DNA of 52,980 bases. Source: Candidatus Methanogaster sp. (GTDB lineage Archaea; Halobacteriota; Methanosarcinia; Methanosarcinales; Methanogasteraceae). Location of the stretch: contig PQXF01000020.1 of assembly GCA_003194445.1 (NCBI GenBank), positions 1-52,980 of the forward strand, in the 5' to 3' direction. A program made the translations under genes and the position numbers. Position 1 is the stretch's first letter. Each line of letters begins with the position of its first letter. This document shows, piece after piece, positions 1-7,830 of the stretch. The notes beneath the pieces were generated by a model that worked only from the letters and a program-made list of their open reading frames with translations, was not told the origin of the DNA and made no database searches.

Positions 1-126
1 ATCTGTAGAGGATGTGCTTCTGAAGAGCCGGATGAGGGAAATCTTCAAGTCCGGTTCTGTGAGGGGGCGCATAGTAACCTCGGGGCTATTACCCCGGAAA
101 GAGGTGCGCTATGTGCCCTACTTGAC
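1..126 (+). ncRNA. 3' end of a group II intron (domains V-VI)
   Basis: A short hairpin at about 25-57, opening GAGCCGGAT, with a GAAA-containing middle and closing TCCGGTTC, has the form of group II intron domain V. It is followed by a G-rich linker and a long imperfect stem in which GGCGCATAG (66-74) pairs with CTATGTGCC (109-117), consistent with domain VI. The end CCTACTTGAC resembles the 3' end of many bacterial-type introns. The rest of the intron lies to the left of the window. Reverse-transcriptase pieces of this kind of element occur at 7.7 and 25.2 kb. The exact 3' splice point is inferred to within a few bases. Confidence 0.7.
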
Positions 127-508
127 AAGAAAGCAGAGAGGAAAGAGAGGGAGATCGAAAAACTGAGCACGAAACATGAGAAATACGAGAACGAAACACG
201 AGCATCAGCCCTGATGACAACGATCTCAATGATCTATATATCAGTCTGCCAGCACCTGCTGGAGACGTTTTTCAAACGAAAAGATCGGGCTGGAAACACT
301 GATCGAAAAGATATTCAGACTGCCAGGCAGATACGTAGACACGCAAACAGAACGGATTATCTACCTCGACTGCCAGAATAAAAACAGAAATAGACATGAA
401 CAGAAATTTAATCTTATGGTGGAAAGAGCATGTAACGATATATCGAAGAGGTGCATAAAGCTGAATGACGGACGACTACTGATAATGGAGTATGTCATGC
501 CACCGTGA
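127..508 (+). pseudogene. C-terminal remnant of a transposase-like protein, frameshifted
   Basis: Directly after the intron end an open frame runs through a charged stretch (KKAERKEREIEKL) to about 283, where a frameshift moves the coding sense to another frame. That frame continues through RLPGRYVDTQTERIIYLD and NRNRHEQKFNLM to LNDGRLLIMEYVMPP and a stop at 506-508. The character is that of the tail of a transposase, but I cannot assign a family. The intron may have inserted into this gene. A strong hairpin follows the stop directly, as at the end of an insertion sequence or transcription unit. The element is dead: no start, one frameshift, and no other end visible. Confidence 0.45.
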
Positions 509-546
509 CACCTTTTGGTGATGTGTCGGGGCATCACCGAAAGGTG
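509..546 (+). repeat. Hairpin after the transposase-like remnant
   Basis: The arms CACCTTTTGGTGATG (509-523) and CATCACCGAAAGGTG (532-546) match at 14 of 15 positions and enclose an 8-base loop. It lies one base past the stop of the remnant. It could be a terminator without a T tract or a subterminal structure of the original element. The 200 bases that follow, up to 743, contain nothing I can assign. Confidence 0.5.
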
Positions 547-743
547 GGTTATATCAACTCGAGGGGCATGAAAACCTGATCGTCTGCAGTCACCAAACCC
601 AGCACTTAAGTTTGGGGCATGTGCAATAGCTTTTTCCGCGTTCGGTTTGGCTGCACCGAGATATTGCATGTACTCAGCCAGCAGCAAACATACGCATCGA
701 TCGTGGCAAAACGCCCCTCGTTCCATGTTAGATAAATCGAAAC

Positions 744-1199
744 TCATCTAACATAAAACTCCCGTTGAGTGGGACTGCTAGCACCAGACCATGTGACATC
801 CCCAGTTAGCCGATAATGAACCGTCCATTGAGCCTTTCTGAATAATCCAACGCGCCCCAAGAATCTGAGCCATCCAAGCTTCTTCTCCTGAGAATCAAAG
901 TAAGACCAGTCACCAAGAAACACGATCCCCTGATTCAATTCCTCCACCTCCCTGATCCCAAAATGGAAAGTCGCACCCTTCCCGAGATGCAACTCCTTTC
1001 GCATCTTGAAATTGACGAGCCCTCGTAGCGGCTTCTTCAGCCACAGGTAATTAAACTCCCCCCATACGAGTTCGGAACCCGGAAATCTCGATTGGAGTTC
1101 GATCACCAGTGATTTCACGTCCTTTCTGTGAAGGTAAATTAAAACACCCTCGGAAATATTGAGGAACGGATCATCACAAGTCTGCAAGAGCGGTGCCAT
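744..1199 (-). pseudogene. Leucine carboxyl methyltransferase/TcmP-like O-methyltransferase, C-terminal fragment
   Basis: The 151 residues begin at the middle of the usual fold: DDPFLNISEGVLIYL is the strand-4 region of the LCM/TcmP family of SAM-dependent methyltransferases (typically about 270-300 residues), followed by a RFPGSELV strand and a helical tail ending near the family's C-terminus. The N-terminal SAM-binding half is missing. Immediately upstream lies an unrelated small ORF that overlaps the first codons, so the gene was cut and joined here. The apparent ATG is probably an internal methionine or chance. No function is expected from half of the Rossmann fold. Confidence 0.6.
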
Positions 1200-1329
1200 T
1201 CAGCCATATCTCTTTCTCACGAATTACGATATGAACGACCAGCCTCTTGTCGATTTTGTCCTTGACCATCTTCTTGTGCACGATGTTCTTCGATTTCGAC
1301 AGTTCATGAATCACTGCTCGCCTGCACAT
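1174..1329 (-). CDS. Small basic ORF downstream of the DUF99 gene (51 aa), unrecognised
   Basis: An ATG lies 6 bases after the stop of the DUF99 gene and opens a 51-codon frame: MCRRAVIHEL at the start, a lysine-rich middle, then a beta-like end with VVHIVIREKEIWLNG. The spacing suggests co-transcription with moaC and the DUF99 gene. It runs into the first codons of the methyltransferase fragment, so it may be a truncated larger gene whose 3' part was replaced. I recognise no family. Confidence 0.3.
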   Translation of the reverse strand: MCRRAVIHELSKSKNIVHKKMVKDKIDKRLVVHIVIREKEIWLNGTALADL

Positions 1330-1335
1330 GGATCT

Positions 1336-1908
1336 TCACGCCTGCCCCCGCGACTCTCCACACACGATACCTGTTGCGATCAGGTGCGCAGCACGGAGCG
1401 GCTCCGGGATATGGCTGTGGGTCGTTGCGAGTTGCACGATCTTCCTCGCATCCGTAATCTCAATTCCTGCACATTGAATATACAGCGAACCCTCATGCAC
1501 ATTGATCTCCGCAATCGCGCCAGCATTCAGGATGGATTGCCACCGCCGATCAGCGTCCGGGAGATTCTGCATCGCGTCCCTGATCCGCGCCATATCCGGC
1601 TCGGCACGCATCACAACGATTATGGGCAGTCCGGTTCGCTTCTGCAACTCGGTTATGTCAACTACATTAAACCCGCCATAAGTCACACCATCGAGCATGA
1701 TCACGCGGATCTGCGGGTAATGCTTGGTCGCAGTCACCATCTCTGTGATCACATCGGTTGCGTCCATCCCATCCCGCGTGATCTCTGACCTGAGTACGCC
1801 ATCCATCCATCCCCCGCCCCGGAAGACCACACCAACGATCATGATGCGCTCACCTAAAAGCGCGGAATCATCGATTGCGAGGATCCGGATCTCCGGTTTG
1901 ATGTGCAC
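1336..1908 (-). CDS. DUF99 (UPF0215) family protein
   Basis: This archaeal protein family is distantly related to endonuclease V; its cellular role is not established. The 190 residues match the usual length. Visible family signatures are the N-terminal LAIDDSA, then VGVVFRGGGWMDGVL, DGMDAT, VIMLDGVTYGGFNVVDI, TGLPIIVVMRAEPD near the middle, and IPEPLRAAHLIATGI close to the C-terminus. The first 41 bases overlap the end of moaC, so the two are probably translated from one transcript. The start is the ATG at 1908; no stronger alternative is visible. The link to molybdopterin genes is positional only. Confidence 0.9.
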   Translation of the reverse strand: MHIKPEIRILAIDDSALLGERIMIVGVVFRGGGWMDGVLRSEITRDGMDATDVITEMVTATKHYPQIRVIMLDGVTYGGFNVVDITELQKRTGLPIIVVMRAEPDMARIRDAMQNLPDADRRWQSILNAGAIAEINVHEGSLYIQCAGIEITDARKIVQLATTHSHIPEPLRAAHLIATGIVCGESRGQA

Positions 1909-2377
1909 CGTATTTCACCTTCTCAACCACCCTGATATCCAGAATCGCGGTATCCGGGTAATTCCCGCTCTCGTCCTTTTCTGCGGACTTGACCATGTCC
2001 CAGATCGTTAAAAGGCAGACACTCACCCCGGAGAGTGCTTCCATCTCAACTCCGGTGCGCCCGACCGACTTCACCTCCACAAGCGCATGAATCGCATCGT
2101 CAGTAATCTCGAAATTGACATCGATCCCTGTGATCGGGATCTGGTGGCACATCGGGATCATGGCTGGAGTCTCCTTGACCGCCATTATAGCAGCGATCCT
2201 TGCTGTTGCAAGCACGTTTCCTTTCTCAACACTACCTCTATTGATTGCTGCGATCGTCTCACGTCGAAGCGCGATTCTGCCGGCTGCAACAGCGCGTCTG
2301 GTGATCGCGTCCTTTTCGCTGATGTCCACCATCGCCGCACGGTCATCTGTGATGTGAGTGAATATCGGATTGCTCAT
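1868..2377 (-). CDS. moaC: Cyclic pyranopterin monophosphate synthase MoaC
   Basis: MoaC completes the first stage of molybdenum/tungsten cofactor synthesis, converting the MoaA product 3',8-cyclo-7,8-dihydro-GTP to cyclic pyranopterin monophosphate. At 169 residues it is of normal length. It shows the N-terminal AAMVDISEKD segment, the conserved GNVLATARIA helix, the MCHQIP motif at residues 76-81 (the usual MCHxxP), and GVEMEALSGVSVCLLTIWDM, which carries the dimer and active-site residues. No moaA or other moa gene is in the window. The gene is read away from the feo operon and has its own TATA element about 40 bases upstream. The DUF99 gene overlaps its 3' end. Confidence 0.95.
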   Translation of the reverse strand: MSNPIFTHITDDRAAMVDISEKDAITRRAVAAGRIALRRETIAAINRGSVEKGNVLATARIAAIMAVKETPAMIPMCHQIPITGIDVNFEITDDAIHALVEVKSVGRTGVEMEALSGVSVCLLTIWDMVKSAEKDESGNYPDTAILDIRVVEKVKYGAHQTGDPDPRNR

Positions 2378-2412
2378 GGTCGAAACTATCTATAAGCTCG
2401 AGTGCTATTCAA

Positions 2413-2424
2413 ACTTTTTATCGA
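2413..2424 (-). promoter_or_regulatory. TATA element of the moaC-DUF99 unit
   Basis: Read on the minus strand the sequence is ATCGATAAAAAGT, an A/T-rich archaeal TATA-like box centred about 41 bases before the moaC start. A transcript beginning 25 bases downstream would carry a short leader. Confidence 0.45.
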
Positions 2425-2465
2425 TCCGGCACTTCCGGATAAAAACACTCCTCCTCTCTCGGATG

Positions 2466-2521
2466 TTAGGTTTTTCGGAAAAAACCTAATTTTGTTAGGG
2501 TAGGGTACTTGCACACCTAAC
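2466..2521 (+). promoter_or_regulatory. Double inverted-repeat operator before the feo operon (DtxR-type)
   Basis: Two elements lie side by side. The first is a palindrome with perfect 10-base arms, TTAGGTTTTT and AAAAACCTAA, spaced by 4 bases (2466-2489). The second runs from GTTAGG to CCTAAC (2494-2521) and includes the sequence GTAGGGTACTTGCACACCTAAC. The reverse complement of the second reappears almost unchanged at 37447 before the triple-FeoA gene. TTAGG/CCTAA arms are typical of DtxR/IdeR/MDR1 operators, and a DtxR-family gene closes this locus. Binding is inferred. Confidence 0.7.
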
Positions 2522-2565
2522 AGCGTCTGATTATGTTTGTAAGTCAACTTGTAAGGTGAACCGAG

Positions 2566-2799
2566 ATGTATTCAAGCGATACGAACTTGTCACAACTGAA
2601 ACCAGACATTCCCGCAAGAATTATAGAGATCGGAGGTGGTCACGGCGTCAGACAGAAATTGAACCTGATGGGGATCTCCGAGGGTAGCGTCGTGCGTGTA
2701 ATCTCCAACGGCCATGGTCCGGTTACGATAGAGGTTGATAGAAACACGGTCTCAATCGGTCGCGGGATGGCGCGGAAGATACAAGTTAGTATGATGTGA
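2566..2799 (+). CDS. feoA: FeoA domain protein (first copy)
   Basis: FeoA is a small SH3-like cytosolic protein that assists the ferrous-iron transporter FeoB. The 77 residues contain one FeoA domain: an N-terminal strand with IPARIIEIGGG, the KLNLMGISEGSVV turn, a GHGPVTIEV strand and the closing GRGMARKIQV. The start ATG is preceded at 8 bases by AGGTGA, a good ribosome binding site. It is the first gene of a tightly packed six-gene iron operon, directly downstream of the double operator, and the second feoA starts 4 bases after its stop. Confidence 0.93.
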   Translation: MYSSDTNLSQLKPDIPARIIEIGGGHGVRQKLNLMGISEGSVVRVISNGHGPVTIEVDRNTVSIGRGMARKIQVSMM

Positions 2800-2803
2800 T
2801 AGG

Positions 2804-3031
2804 ATGAAAAAGAAATTATCAGACATGGATTATAATGAAAAGGGCGCCGTAACAGAGATCGAGAGCGATCTACGGAAACGGGTTGCCGGCATGGGTATCA
2901 GGGTCGGTAAGACGCTCAGGATGGTTACGAAACAGCCGATCAAAGGTCCTGTCGATGTGGTTGTTGAAGGGGCAGAGACGTCGCTGGGGTTGGACATGGC
3001 AGAAAAGATCGTTGTAGAGGTGACAAAATGA
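2804..3031 (+). CDS. feoA: FeoA domain protein (second copy)
   Basis: A second single-domain FeoA of 75 residues shows KGAVTEIESD, RKRVAGMGIRVGKTLRMV, GPVDVVVEG and the terminal GLDMAEKIVVEV. It differs clearly from the first copy, so this is an old duplication and the two probably have separate partners. The stop overlaps the start of the FeoB G-domain gene by 4 bases (ATGA), suggesting translational coupling and a close working relation with the G domain. Confidence 0.93.
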   Translation: MKKKLSDMDYNEKGAVTEIESDLRKRVAGMGIRVGKTLRMVTKQPIKGPVDVVVEGAETSLGLDMAEKIVVEVTK

Positions 3032-3591
3032 AGATTCTTCTTATGGGGCACCCCAATGTCGGCAAAAGCGTATTTTTTAACCGTCTGACAGGAGCAAACG
3101 TCACCGAGTCAAACTATCCCGGAACAACGGTCGATTACACGAAAGGATGGATGAAGATTGAGGGCGAGGATGTTGAGATCGTTGATGTGCCGGGGACGTT
3201 CTCTCTAAACCCGAAGGACAGGGCAGAAGAGGTCGCTGTTGCGATGCTGCATGAGAACAAGGATGCAAAAGTGATCTCGGTAATCGATGCATCCAAGATC
3301 GAACGCGGGCTTTATCTCGCTATGGAGATCATTGAGGAGGGGTACCCTCTGGTGATCGCTCTTAATATGCGAGATGTTGCCGAGGATAAGAACATCGTGA
3401 TCGATGCTGGCCGGTTGGAGCGGATTCTTGGCATTCCCGTGGTTTCAACCGTCGCAATCGCAGGCGAAGGGATAAAAGAACTTATATATAGGATCAAAGA
3501 TGCGAAACCCGTCAATGTGGCGGATATCATCGCGAATGCTGCGAACGCTTCAAATACGGAAAGCGCGGCAGACGCGGGAGGTGCGGCATGA
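3028..3591 (+). CDS. feoB: FeoB GTPase domain (split FeoB, N-terminal half)
   Basis: This gene encodes only the cytosolic G-protein half of the ferrous iron transporter FeoB, as 187 residues. The nucleotide-binding motifs are all present: G1 GHPNVGKS (7-14), the switch-I YPGTT (30-34), G3 DVPG (53-56) and G4 NMRD (113-116). A helical spacer follows, ending in an alanine-rich tail. No membrane segment is present; the channel is encoded by the next gene, which overlaps by 4 bases (ATGA). Fused FeoB is about 600-770 residues, so this is a clean split at the junction of G domain and membrane domain, not a frameshift: both halves have proper starts and stops. The G domain presumably docks to the channel protein in trans. 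Confidence 0.93.
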   Translation: MKILLMGHPNVGKSVFFNRLTGANVTESNYPGTTVDYTKGWMKIEGEDVEIVDVPGTFSLNPKDRAEEVAVAMLHENKDAKVISVIDASKIERGLYLAMEIIEEGYPLVIALNMRDVAEDKNIVIDAGRLERILGIPVVSTVAIAGEGIKELIYRIKDAKPVNVADIIANAANASNTESAADAGGAA

Positions 3592-4829
3592 AACTGAGCA
3601 CTGGAGATCGCTGGGACTTGATCGATAAGATATCAAAGGAGACCGTGACGTTTGGAGCGTATAAGCACACACTTAAGGATGCTATCGGGGAACTCACAGT
3701 AAAGCCGATGACCGGCATCCCGGTTGCGATCGCGATTATGTACGGTTTCTGGAGTGTATTCGGTTCGTTTGCAGGATTTTTCACAGACGGATTCTTTGTC
3801 AGACTCTTTGATGCGTACTGGCTGCCATGGCTACAGGAGATCTTTCCGGGGCAGGGTGGCTGGCTATATGCCATTATGGTTGATGCAGGGGGCATCGAGA
3901 GTGGTGAGTTCGTGCTTTCCAGTAACTGTCTGGAGTCATTTGGCGTCCTGACATCGGGGCTATTTGTTGCAGTTGGCGTCGTTCTGCCTGCGATAATCAT
4001 ATTCTATCTGATGCTCGCTCTTCTGGAGGATATCGGATACATGCCACGACTTGCTGTTCTTCTCGACACGGTGCTGCACAGGGTCGGTCTGCACGGATAT
4101 GCGATCGTGCCAACGGTCCTCTCGCTCGGGTGCAATGTGCCCGGTGTTGCTGCGACAAGAATTCTCGAAACGAAGAAGCAGCGGTTCATCATGATGACGC
4201 TTCTCGCCATATTCATCCCGTGCGGCGCACAGATAGGGATCATGCAGGATCTGATGCCGAATCTTATGGGTTGGATTCTGCTCTACCTCATTATCGGGTA
4301 CTTCATCTTCGGCTATATCTTAAACAAGATCGTCCCGGGAAAAGCTCCTGAGTTTCTGATCGATGTGCCGCCGTACCGGAGACCGCTGCTCTCAAATATC
4401 GGAAAGAAGGTGGGTGGCAGGGTCAGGGGCTTTTTTGTGGTTGCGATCCCCTTTGTACTGCTCGGCTGCGCTATCGTGGGTGTTCTCTACCAGCTCGGAG
4501 TTATCCAGTTTCTGGGTGATGCGCTTGCTCCGGTCTTTGTCGGCTGGTTCGGCGTGCCGAAAGAGACTGCAGGTCCGCTCATCGCTGCATTCTTAAGAAA
4601 AGACCTTGCGGTTGCGCAACTCGACGCAATAAGTGATCTTATGACGCCATACCAGATGATCACAGCCGTCGTGCTCGTCTCGATCTACTTCCCGTGCGTT
4701 GCAACGTTTGCGATGATGCTAAAAGAGGGGTGGAAAGAGTTGCTTGGAGCACTGGCTGTTCTTACAGTTGTCGTATTCGCTTATGGCGGACTTATACATC
4801 TGATAGGTATACTTCTGGGGGTGGCATAG
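3588..4829 (+). CDS. feoB: FeoB membrane channel domain (split FeoB, C-terminal half)
   Basis: The 413-residue protein carries the FeoB permease. It has an opening soluble helix, then hydrophobic segments with the gate motifs: NCLESFGVL and the GYMPRLAVLLD...GLHGYAIVPTVLSLGCNVPGVAATR block of the first Gate domain, then FIPCGAQIG. A second half has LGCAIVGVLYQLG, AFLRKDLAV and YFPCVATFAMML. Conserved cysteines proposed to line the Fe(II) path lie in LGCNVPG and IPCGAQ. The start ATG overlaps the stop of the G-domain gene. It acts in the cytoplasmic membrane to import Fe(II). The next gene starts directly after its stop. Confidence 0.93.
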   Translation: MKLSTGDRWDLIDKISKETVTFGAYKHTLKDAIGELTVKPMTGIPVAIAIMYGFWSVFGSFAGFFTDGFFVRLFDAYWLPWLQEIFPGQGGWLYAIMVDAGGIESGEFVLSSNCLESFGVLTSGLFVAVGVVLPAIIIFYLMLALLEDIGYMPRLAVLLDTVLHRVGLHGYAIVPTVLSLGCNVPGVAATRILETKKQRFIMMTLLAIFIPCGAQIGIMQDLMPNLMGWILLYLIIGYFIFGYILNKIVPGKAPEFLIDVPPYRRPLLSNIGKKVGGRVRGFFVVAIPFVLLGCAIVGVLYQLGVIQFLGDALAPVFVGWFGVPKETAGPLIAAFLRKDLAVAQLDAISDLMTPYQMITAVVLVSIYFPCVATFAMMLKEGWKELLGALAVLTVVVFAYGGLIHLIGILLGVA

Positions 4830-5324
4830 ATGGCTGGACAATCACCCGGTGGAACGATCTACTTTGCCGTACTTGGCATCATAACAACAGCATTCGGACT
4901 TGCAGACCTGCTCGTAACAGCCAGCGGAAGCGAGTTTGCGTATGCCGGAATCCTTGTGATACCAGGCGACATATTCAGAGGTGGCTGGGGCGGGATCATC
5001 GTGCTCTTTGCGGGACTCTTCTACCTTTCAGGTATCAGAAACTTTGACGATATCCACCAGTTTGCAAAGGTTGCCATGGGAAGCATTTTGATCTGGGTCG
5101 TGGCAGGATGTGATATCTTTGCGATAATCTTGGAATCGATACCAAGCTGGAATGAGGAGACCGGCCCATGGTTCAACACGCTTCCGGACTTTATTGCAGC
5201 GTACGCACCCCCTTATGCGCCAGCCGTGCTCTTGCTGCCGTTCTCGCTTGTGGTGATCTACTATATCCGCAAGAGAGCCTCAGAGGATGGGGGAGCGGGA
5301 ATTTATCATGAGCGGAATGGATGA
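4830..5324 (+). CDS. Membrane protein of the feo operon (164 aa), unknown function
   Basis: Its ATG follows the channel gene's stop without a gap. The protein has four predicted membrane helices: an N-terminal one (YFAVLGIITTAFGLADLLV), one near residues 50-65 (IIVLFAGLFYL), one at about 85-105 (ILIWVVAGCDIFAIIL) and a last one (AVLLLPFSLVVIYYI) followed by a positive tail. I do not recognise a family. Its place between feoB and the FeoC-like gene suggests an accessory subunit of the iron transporter. The last codons overlap the start of the FeoC-like gene. Confidence 0.85.
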   Translation: MAGQSPGGTIYFAVLGIITTAFGLADLLVTASGSEFAYAGILVIPGDIFRGGWGGIIVLFAGLFYLSGIRNFDDIHQFAKVAMGSILIWVVAGCDIFAIILESIPSWNEETGPWFNTLPDFIAAYAPPYAPAVLLLPFSLVVIYYIRKRASEDGGAGIYHERNG

Positions 5325-5571
5325 GGTTCTGTCAAGAATCGAGAACGGAACCACCATTGATACGATCGTTAAGGAGCTTTCCATGAATCGGTCCACGCTC
5401 CTTGCGATGATCGAATTCCTGGTGGACGAGCAGTATCTGGAGGTGGTTGACCTGCAATGCTCCTGCTCGACCTCGAATCTATGCGAACAGTGTCAGTGCA
5501 GCGGCGCTGACACCGGTCATGGGATGGCGATGTATGTCCTGACATCGAAGGGACTTCGATTCATTTCATGA
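5308..5571 (+). CDS. FeoC-like winged-helix protein with cysteine cluster
   Basis: From the ATG at 5308 (MSGMDEVLSRIEN) the 87-residue protein has a winged-helix-like N-terminal half (GTTIDTIVKELSMNRSTLLAMIEFLV) and a cysteine cluster in the middle: CSCS, CEQCQCSG. This is the layout of FeoC-type proteins, which can carry an iron-sulfur cluster and modulate FeoB stability or transcription. An in-frame ATG at 5287 is possible, but 5308 fits the start of the helix-turn-helix better. It closes the feo operon and overlaps the preceding gene. Cluster binding is inferred from the cysteines alone. Confidence 0.8.
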   Translation: MSGMDEVLSRIENGTTIDTIVKELSMNRSTLLAMIEFLVDEQYLEVVDLQCSCSTSNLCEQCQCSGADTGHGMAMYVLTSKGLRFIS

Positions 5572-5601
5572 ACTAATCGTTAACGAAAATGTTAAAGGTG
5601 A

Positions 5602-5613
5602 TAGGGCACCCTA
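5602..5613 (+). promoter_or_regulatory. Operator-like palindrome on the dtxR-type gene start
   Basis: The 12-base palindrome TAGGG-CA-CCCTA ends 9 bases before the ATG and is followed by TACTAACC. It resembles the AGGGT/CCTAA elements before feoA and the triple-FeoA gene. A bound protein here would cover the transcription or translation start, so autorepression by the DtxR-type product is likely. Confidence 0.55.
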
Positions 5614-5622
5614 ATACTAACC

Positions 5623-6081
5623 ATGCTATCCCGAAAAGCCGAGGATTATCTTGAAGCGATCCTCAATATCACGGAAGAGAAGGGGCATTCCAGAATAAAG
5701 GATATTGCAGTCACTCTGGATGTTAGTCCGCCAAGCGTTATCGAAATGGTAAAAAAACTCGATGGAAAGGGGTTTGTCGTCTACAGGAAATATGATGGCG
5801 TAACACTGACCGAACCGGGACGAGAGATTGCATTGATCATAAAGGATCGACACGATACAATCAAAGCATTCTTAAGGATCATCAGTGTTCCTGAACAGAT
5901 TGCAGAGCGGGATGCATGTACAATGGAGCACGAACTGAACTCAATAACGACGAAACAGATCAAAAATCTGGTAAATTTTGTAAAGACCGCGCCAGAGTAC
6001 CCTCAGTGGCTTGAACATTTCGAAGAGTTCTGTACGACAGGGGAGCATCCATGTGATGGGAAGGAGCGGGGATCCAAGTAA
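5623..6081 (+). CDS. DtxR/MntR-family metal-dependent transcriptional repressor
   Basis: The 152 residues match the two-domain form of the family. The N-terminal winged helix has SRKAEDYLEAIL, GHSRIKDIAVTLDVSPPSVIEMVKKLDGKGFV and a YDGVTLTEPG wing. The metal-binding/dimerisation domain has the helix around RHDTIKAFL, then ERDACTMEHELNS with the Cys-x-x-Glu-His ligands, and a C-terminal PCDG. There is no SH3 domain. DtxR relatives repress metal-uptake genes when loaded with Fe(II) or Mn(II). The gene follows the feo operon by 51 bases, has a palindrome on its start, and its likely operators precede two iron loci here. Iron rather than manganese is inferred from context. Confidence 0.9.
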   Translation: MLSRKAEDYLEAILNITEEKGHSRIKDIAVTLDVSPPSVIEMVKKLDGKGFVVYRKYDGVTLTEPGREIALIIKDRHDTIKAFLRIISVPEQIAERDACTMEHELNSITTKQIKNLVNFVKTAPEYPQWLEHFEEFCTTGEHPCDGKERGSK

Positions 6082-6097
6082 GAAGACATCCCCGCTC
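6064..6097 (+). terminator. Stem-loop at the end of the DtxR-type gene
   Basis: Perfect 10-base arms GAGCGGGGAT (6064-6073) and ATCCCCGCTC (6088-6097) enclose a 14-base loop that includes the stop codon. AAAATTC follows. It probably ends transcription from the iron locus. The next 200 bases up to trpB hold nothing I can assign. Confidence 0.55.
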
Positions 6098-6303
6098 AAA
6101 ATTCATACATCTTCAATAAGTTGTGGCGATTTGCCGCAGAGGACACTGTCTGAAACTCCGAGTGTGTTATCACTGCAGAGGGTGCAAAGGGCGCAAGGGT
6201 TGTAAGACCGATCTGATCATTTGCGTTCTCCGCGCACTCTATAGTAACGGCTCTGCCGTCGACGCTTGCGGTAAACTTTATAGATATTGCATTGAACACG
6301 TTC

Positions 6304-7488
6304 TCAAAGCCCCTCCCGCTTCGCAACAGAGTACACATCCTTATCCCCCCTACCCGACAGATTGATCACAACGAGATCGCCGAGTTCCCCGCTCTCTGCC
6401 GCCTTCTTCACATACGCAACCGCGTGTGCCGATTCGAGTGCAGGGATGATCCCCTCAAGCCTCGAGAGCTCGAAGAACGCATCAAGCGTCTCGTCATCGC
6501 TGACATTCGCAGGCGTGATCCTGCCGATATCCGCAAGGTACGCAAGTTCCGGACCGACGCCGGCATAATCGAGACCAGCGGCAATCGAGGACGATTCAAG
6601 GATCTGCCCGTACTTATTCTGCAGAATCTTTGACATCGCACCGTGAAGCGACCCAAGTTCACCGGTACAGAGCGATGCCGAGTGGTACGCGGTCTTCTCG
6701 GTAACCTTGAGGTTGCTGCCTCCCGCCTCGACCGCGAATAGATCAACGTCCGCGTCGTCTATGAATGGATAAAACACACCGATCGCGTTGCTGCCCCCGC
6801 CTGCACATGCAACGATCGAGTCCGGCAGCCGCCCCTCCGCACGCATGATCTGCTCCTTCGCTTCATTCCCGACGACCGTCTGGAAGTCCCTGACGATCAC
6901 AGGATATGGATAGGGACCGACGACAGAGCCGATGATATAATAGGTGTTCCCGACAGTTGCAACCCAGTCACGGAGCGTCTCGTTGATAGCATCCTTAAGT
7001 GTCTTTGATCCTGACTCCACAGGAACTACCTCCGCTCCGAGAAGCTGCATCCGGTAGACGTTCATCCGCTGGCGCTCCATGTCAACCGAGCCCATGTAGA
7101 TCGCGGTCGGAATTCCGAGATTTGCGCCAGCCATCGCAACCGCGGTCCCATGCTGCCCGGCTCCGGTCTCTGCGATGATCCGCGTCTTTCCCATGTACTT
7201 CGCAAGGAGCGCCTGCCCTATCGTGTTGTTCAGTTTATGCGCGCCGCCGTGCACGAGATCCTCTCGTTTAATATAGATTTTGACGCCGTACGCATTGCTG
7301 AGGCGTTTCGCGTGGTATAGTGGTGTGGGCCTGCCCGCAAAGTCTGCGAGGTAACGGGCAAGCTCGGCTATGAATTCCGGGTCGTTCTTATACTTCTCGT
7401 ACCCTGCTGTCAGTTCTTCTATGGCTGGCATCAGGGTCTCAGGGACGAACTGCCCGCCGTATATTCCGAATTTGGTTTTGGAGATCAT
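6304..7488 (-). CDS. trpB: Tryptophan synthase beta subunit
   Basis: TrpB condenses indole with serine in a pyridoxal-phosphate reaction, the last step of tryptophan synthesis. The 394 residues match the canonical TrpB1 type. Visible are the N-terminal [16 protein letters not shown], the cofactor lysine in GGAHKLNNT (K85), the catalytic glutamate in AETGAGQHG (E107), the phosphate-gripping GGGSNAIG loop, GELGSLHG, and the SGRGDKD end. No trpA or other trp gene is adjacent, and it stands alone between the iron locus and the surface-protein array. It could work with a TrpA encoded elsewhere or use free indole. The start [12 protein letters not shown] fits the family N-terminus. Confidence 0.96.
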   Translation of the reverse strand: MISKTKFGIYGGQFVPETLMPAIEELTAGYEKYKNDPEFIAELARYLADFAGRPTPLYHAKRLSNAYGVKIYIKREDLVHGGAHKLNNTIGQALLAKYMGKTRIIAETGAGQHGTAVAMAGANLGIPTAIYMGSVDMERQRMNVYRMQLLGAEVVPVESGSKTLKDAINETLRDWVATVGNTYYIIGSVVGPYPYPVIVRDFQTVVGNEAKEQIMRAEGRLPDSIVACAGGGSNAIGVFYPFIDDADVDLFAVEAGGSNLKVTEKTAYHSASLCTGELGSLHGAMSKILQNKYGQILESSSIAAGLDYAGVGPELAYLADIGRITPANVSDDETLDAFFELSRLEGIIPALESAHAVAYVKKAAESGELGDLVVINLSGRGDKDVYSVAKREGL

Positions 7489-7689
7489 TTTAAGAATCGA
7501 TGACTTTTGTAATACCAGTTGAATCGATCATGCCTTTAACATTTTTGCAAGAACACCCGCCTAACTACATAATCAAGTCTTGAATCATGCCCCCGCACCA
7601 AACTCATCCAACCAGCGATTAACCTTCTCCCCTACCCTTTCGCTCTGATTTATATAAACAGATAACTCTCGACCTATGTAAATCAGTGG

Positions 7690-7830
7690 ATGATAGGGGG
7701 TTTTAGCCACCGGCTGCCACAGCTAACCGGATTCGCCCGGCTTGTTCGATATGCAGATGATTTCGTCGTCTGTTTTGAGAATGAAGCGGAAGCCAGAGAA
7801 GAACTTTTTATAAAGCCGGTAGAGAGATAG
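7690..7830 (+). pseudogene. Group II intron reverse-transcriptase fragment with the YADD motif
   Basis: An open frame ending at 7830 reads LVRYADDFVVCFENEAEA, which is the RT5 catalytic motif and following helix of group II intron-encoded reverse transcriptases. Everything upstream and downstream of about 35 residues is missing. The fragment ends 7 bases before the ATG of the first surface-protein gene and contains the A/T-rich box that is conserved before its paralogue. The rest of 7489-7689 holds no gene; a TTTATATAAAC box at 7649-7659 could be a further promoter. Confidence 0.8.
7805..7815 (+). promoter_or_regulatory. TATA box of surface-protein gene A
   Basis: TTTTTATAAAG lies 23-33 bases before the ATG. 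The same 11 bases occur at the same distance before gene B (12564-12574), and the next 20 bases are also alike. Transcription would start almost at the ATG, giving a nearly leaderless mRNA. Confidence 0.6.

Noticed and set aside
361..747. 128-codon minus-strand frame starting MSFDLSNMERGAFC
   Set aside because: It runs antisense through the transposase-like remnant and across the hairpin; no family resemblance.
6096..6338. An 80-codon minus-strand frame downstream of trpB (FNAISIKFTASVDGRAVTIE...)
   Set aside because: It overlaps the trpB end and runs exactly into the DtxR-type terminator stem. I recognise no family, and an equally long frame exists on the other strand, so it is probably chance.
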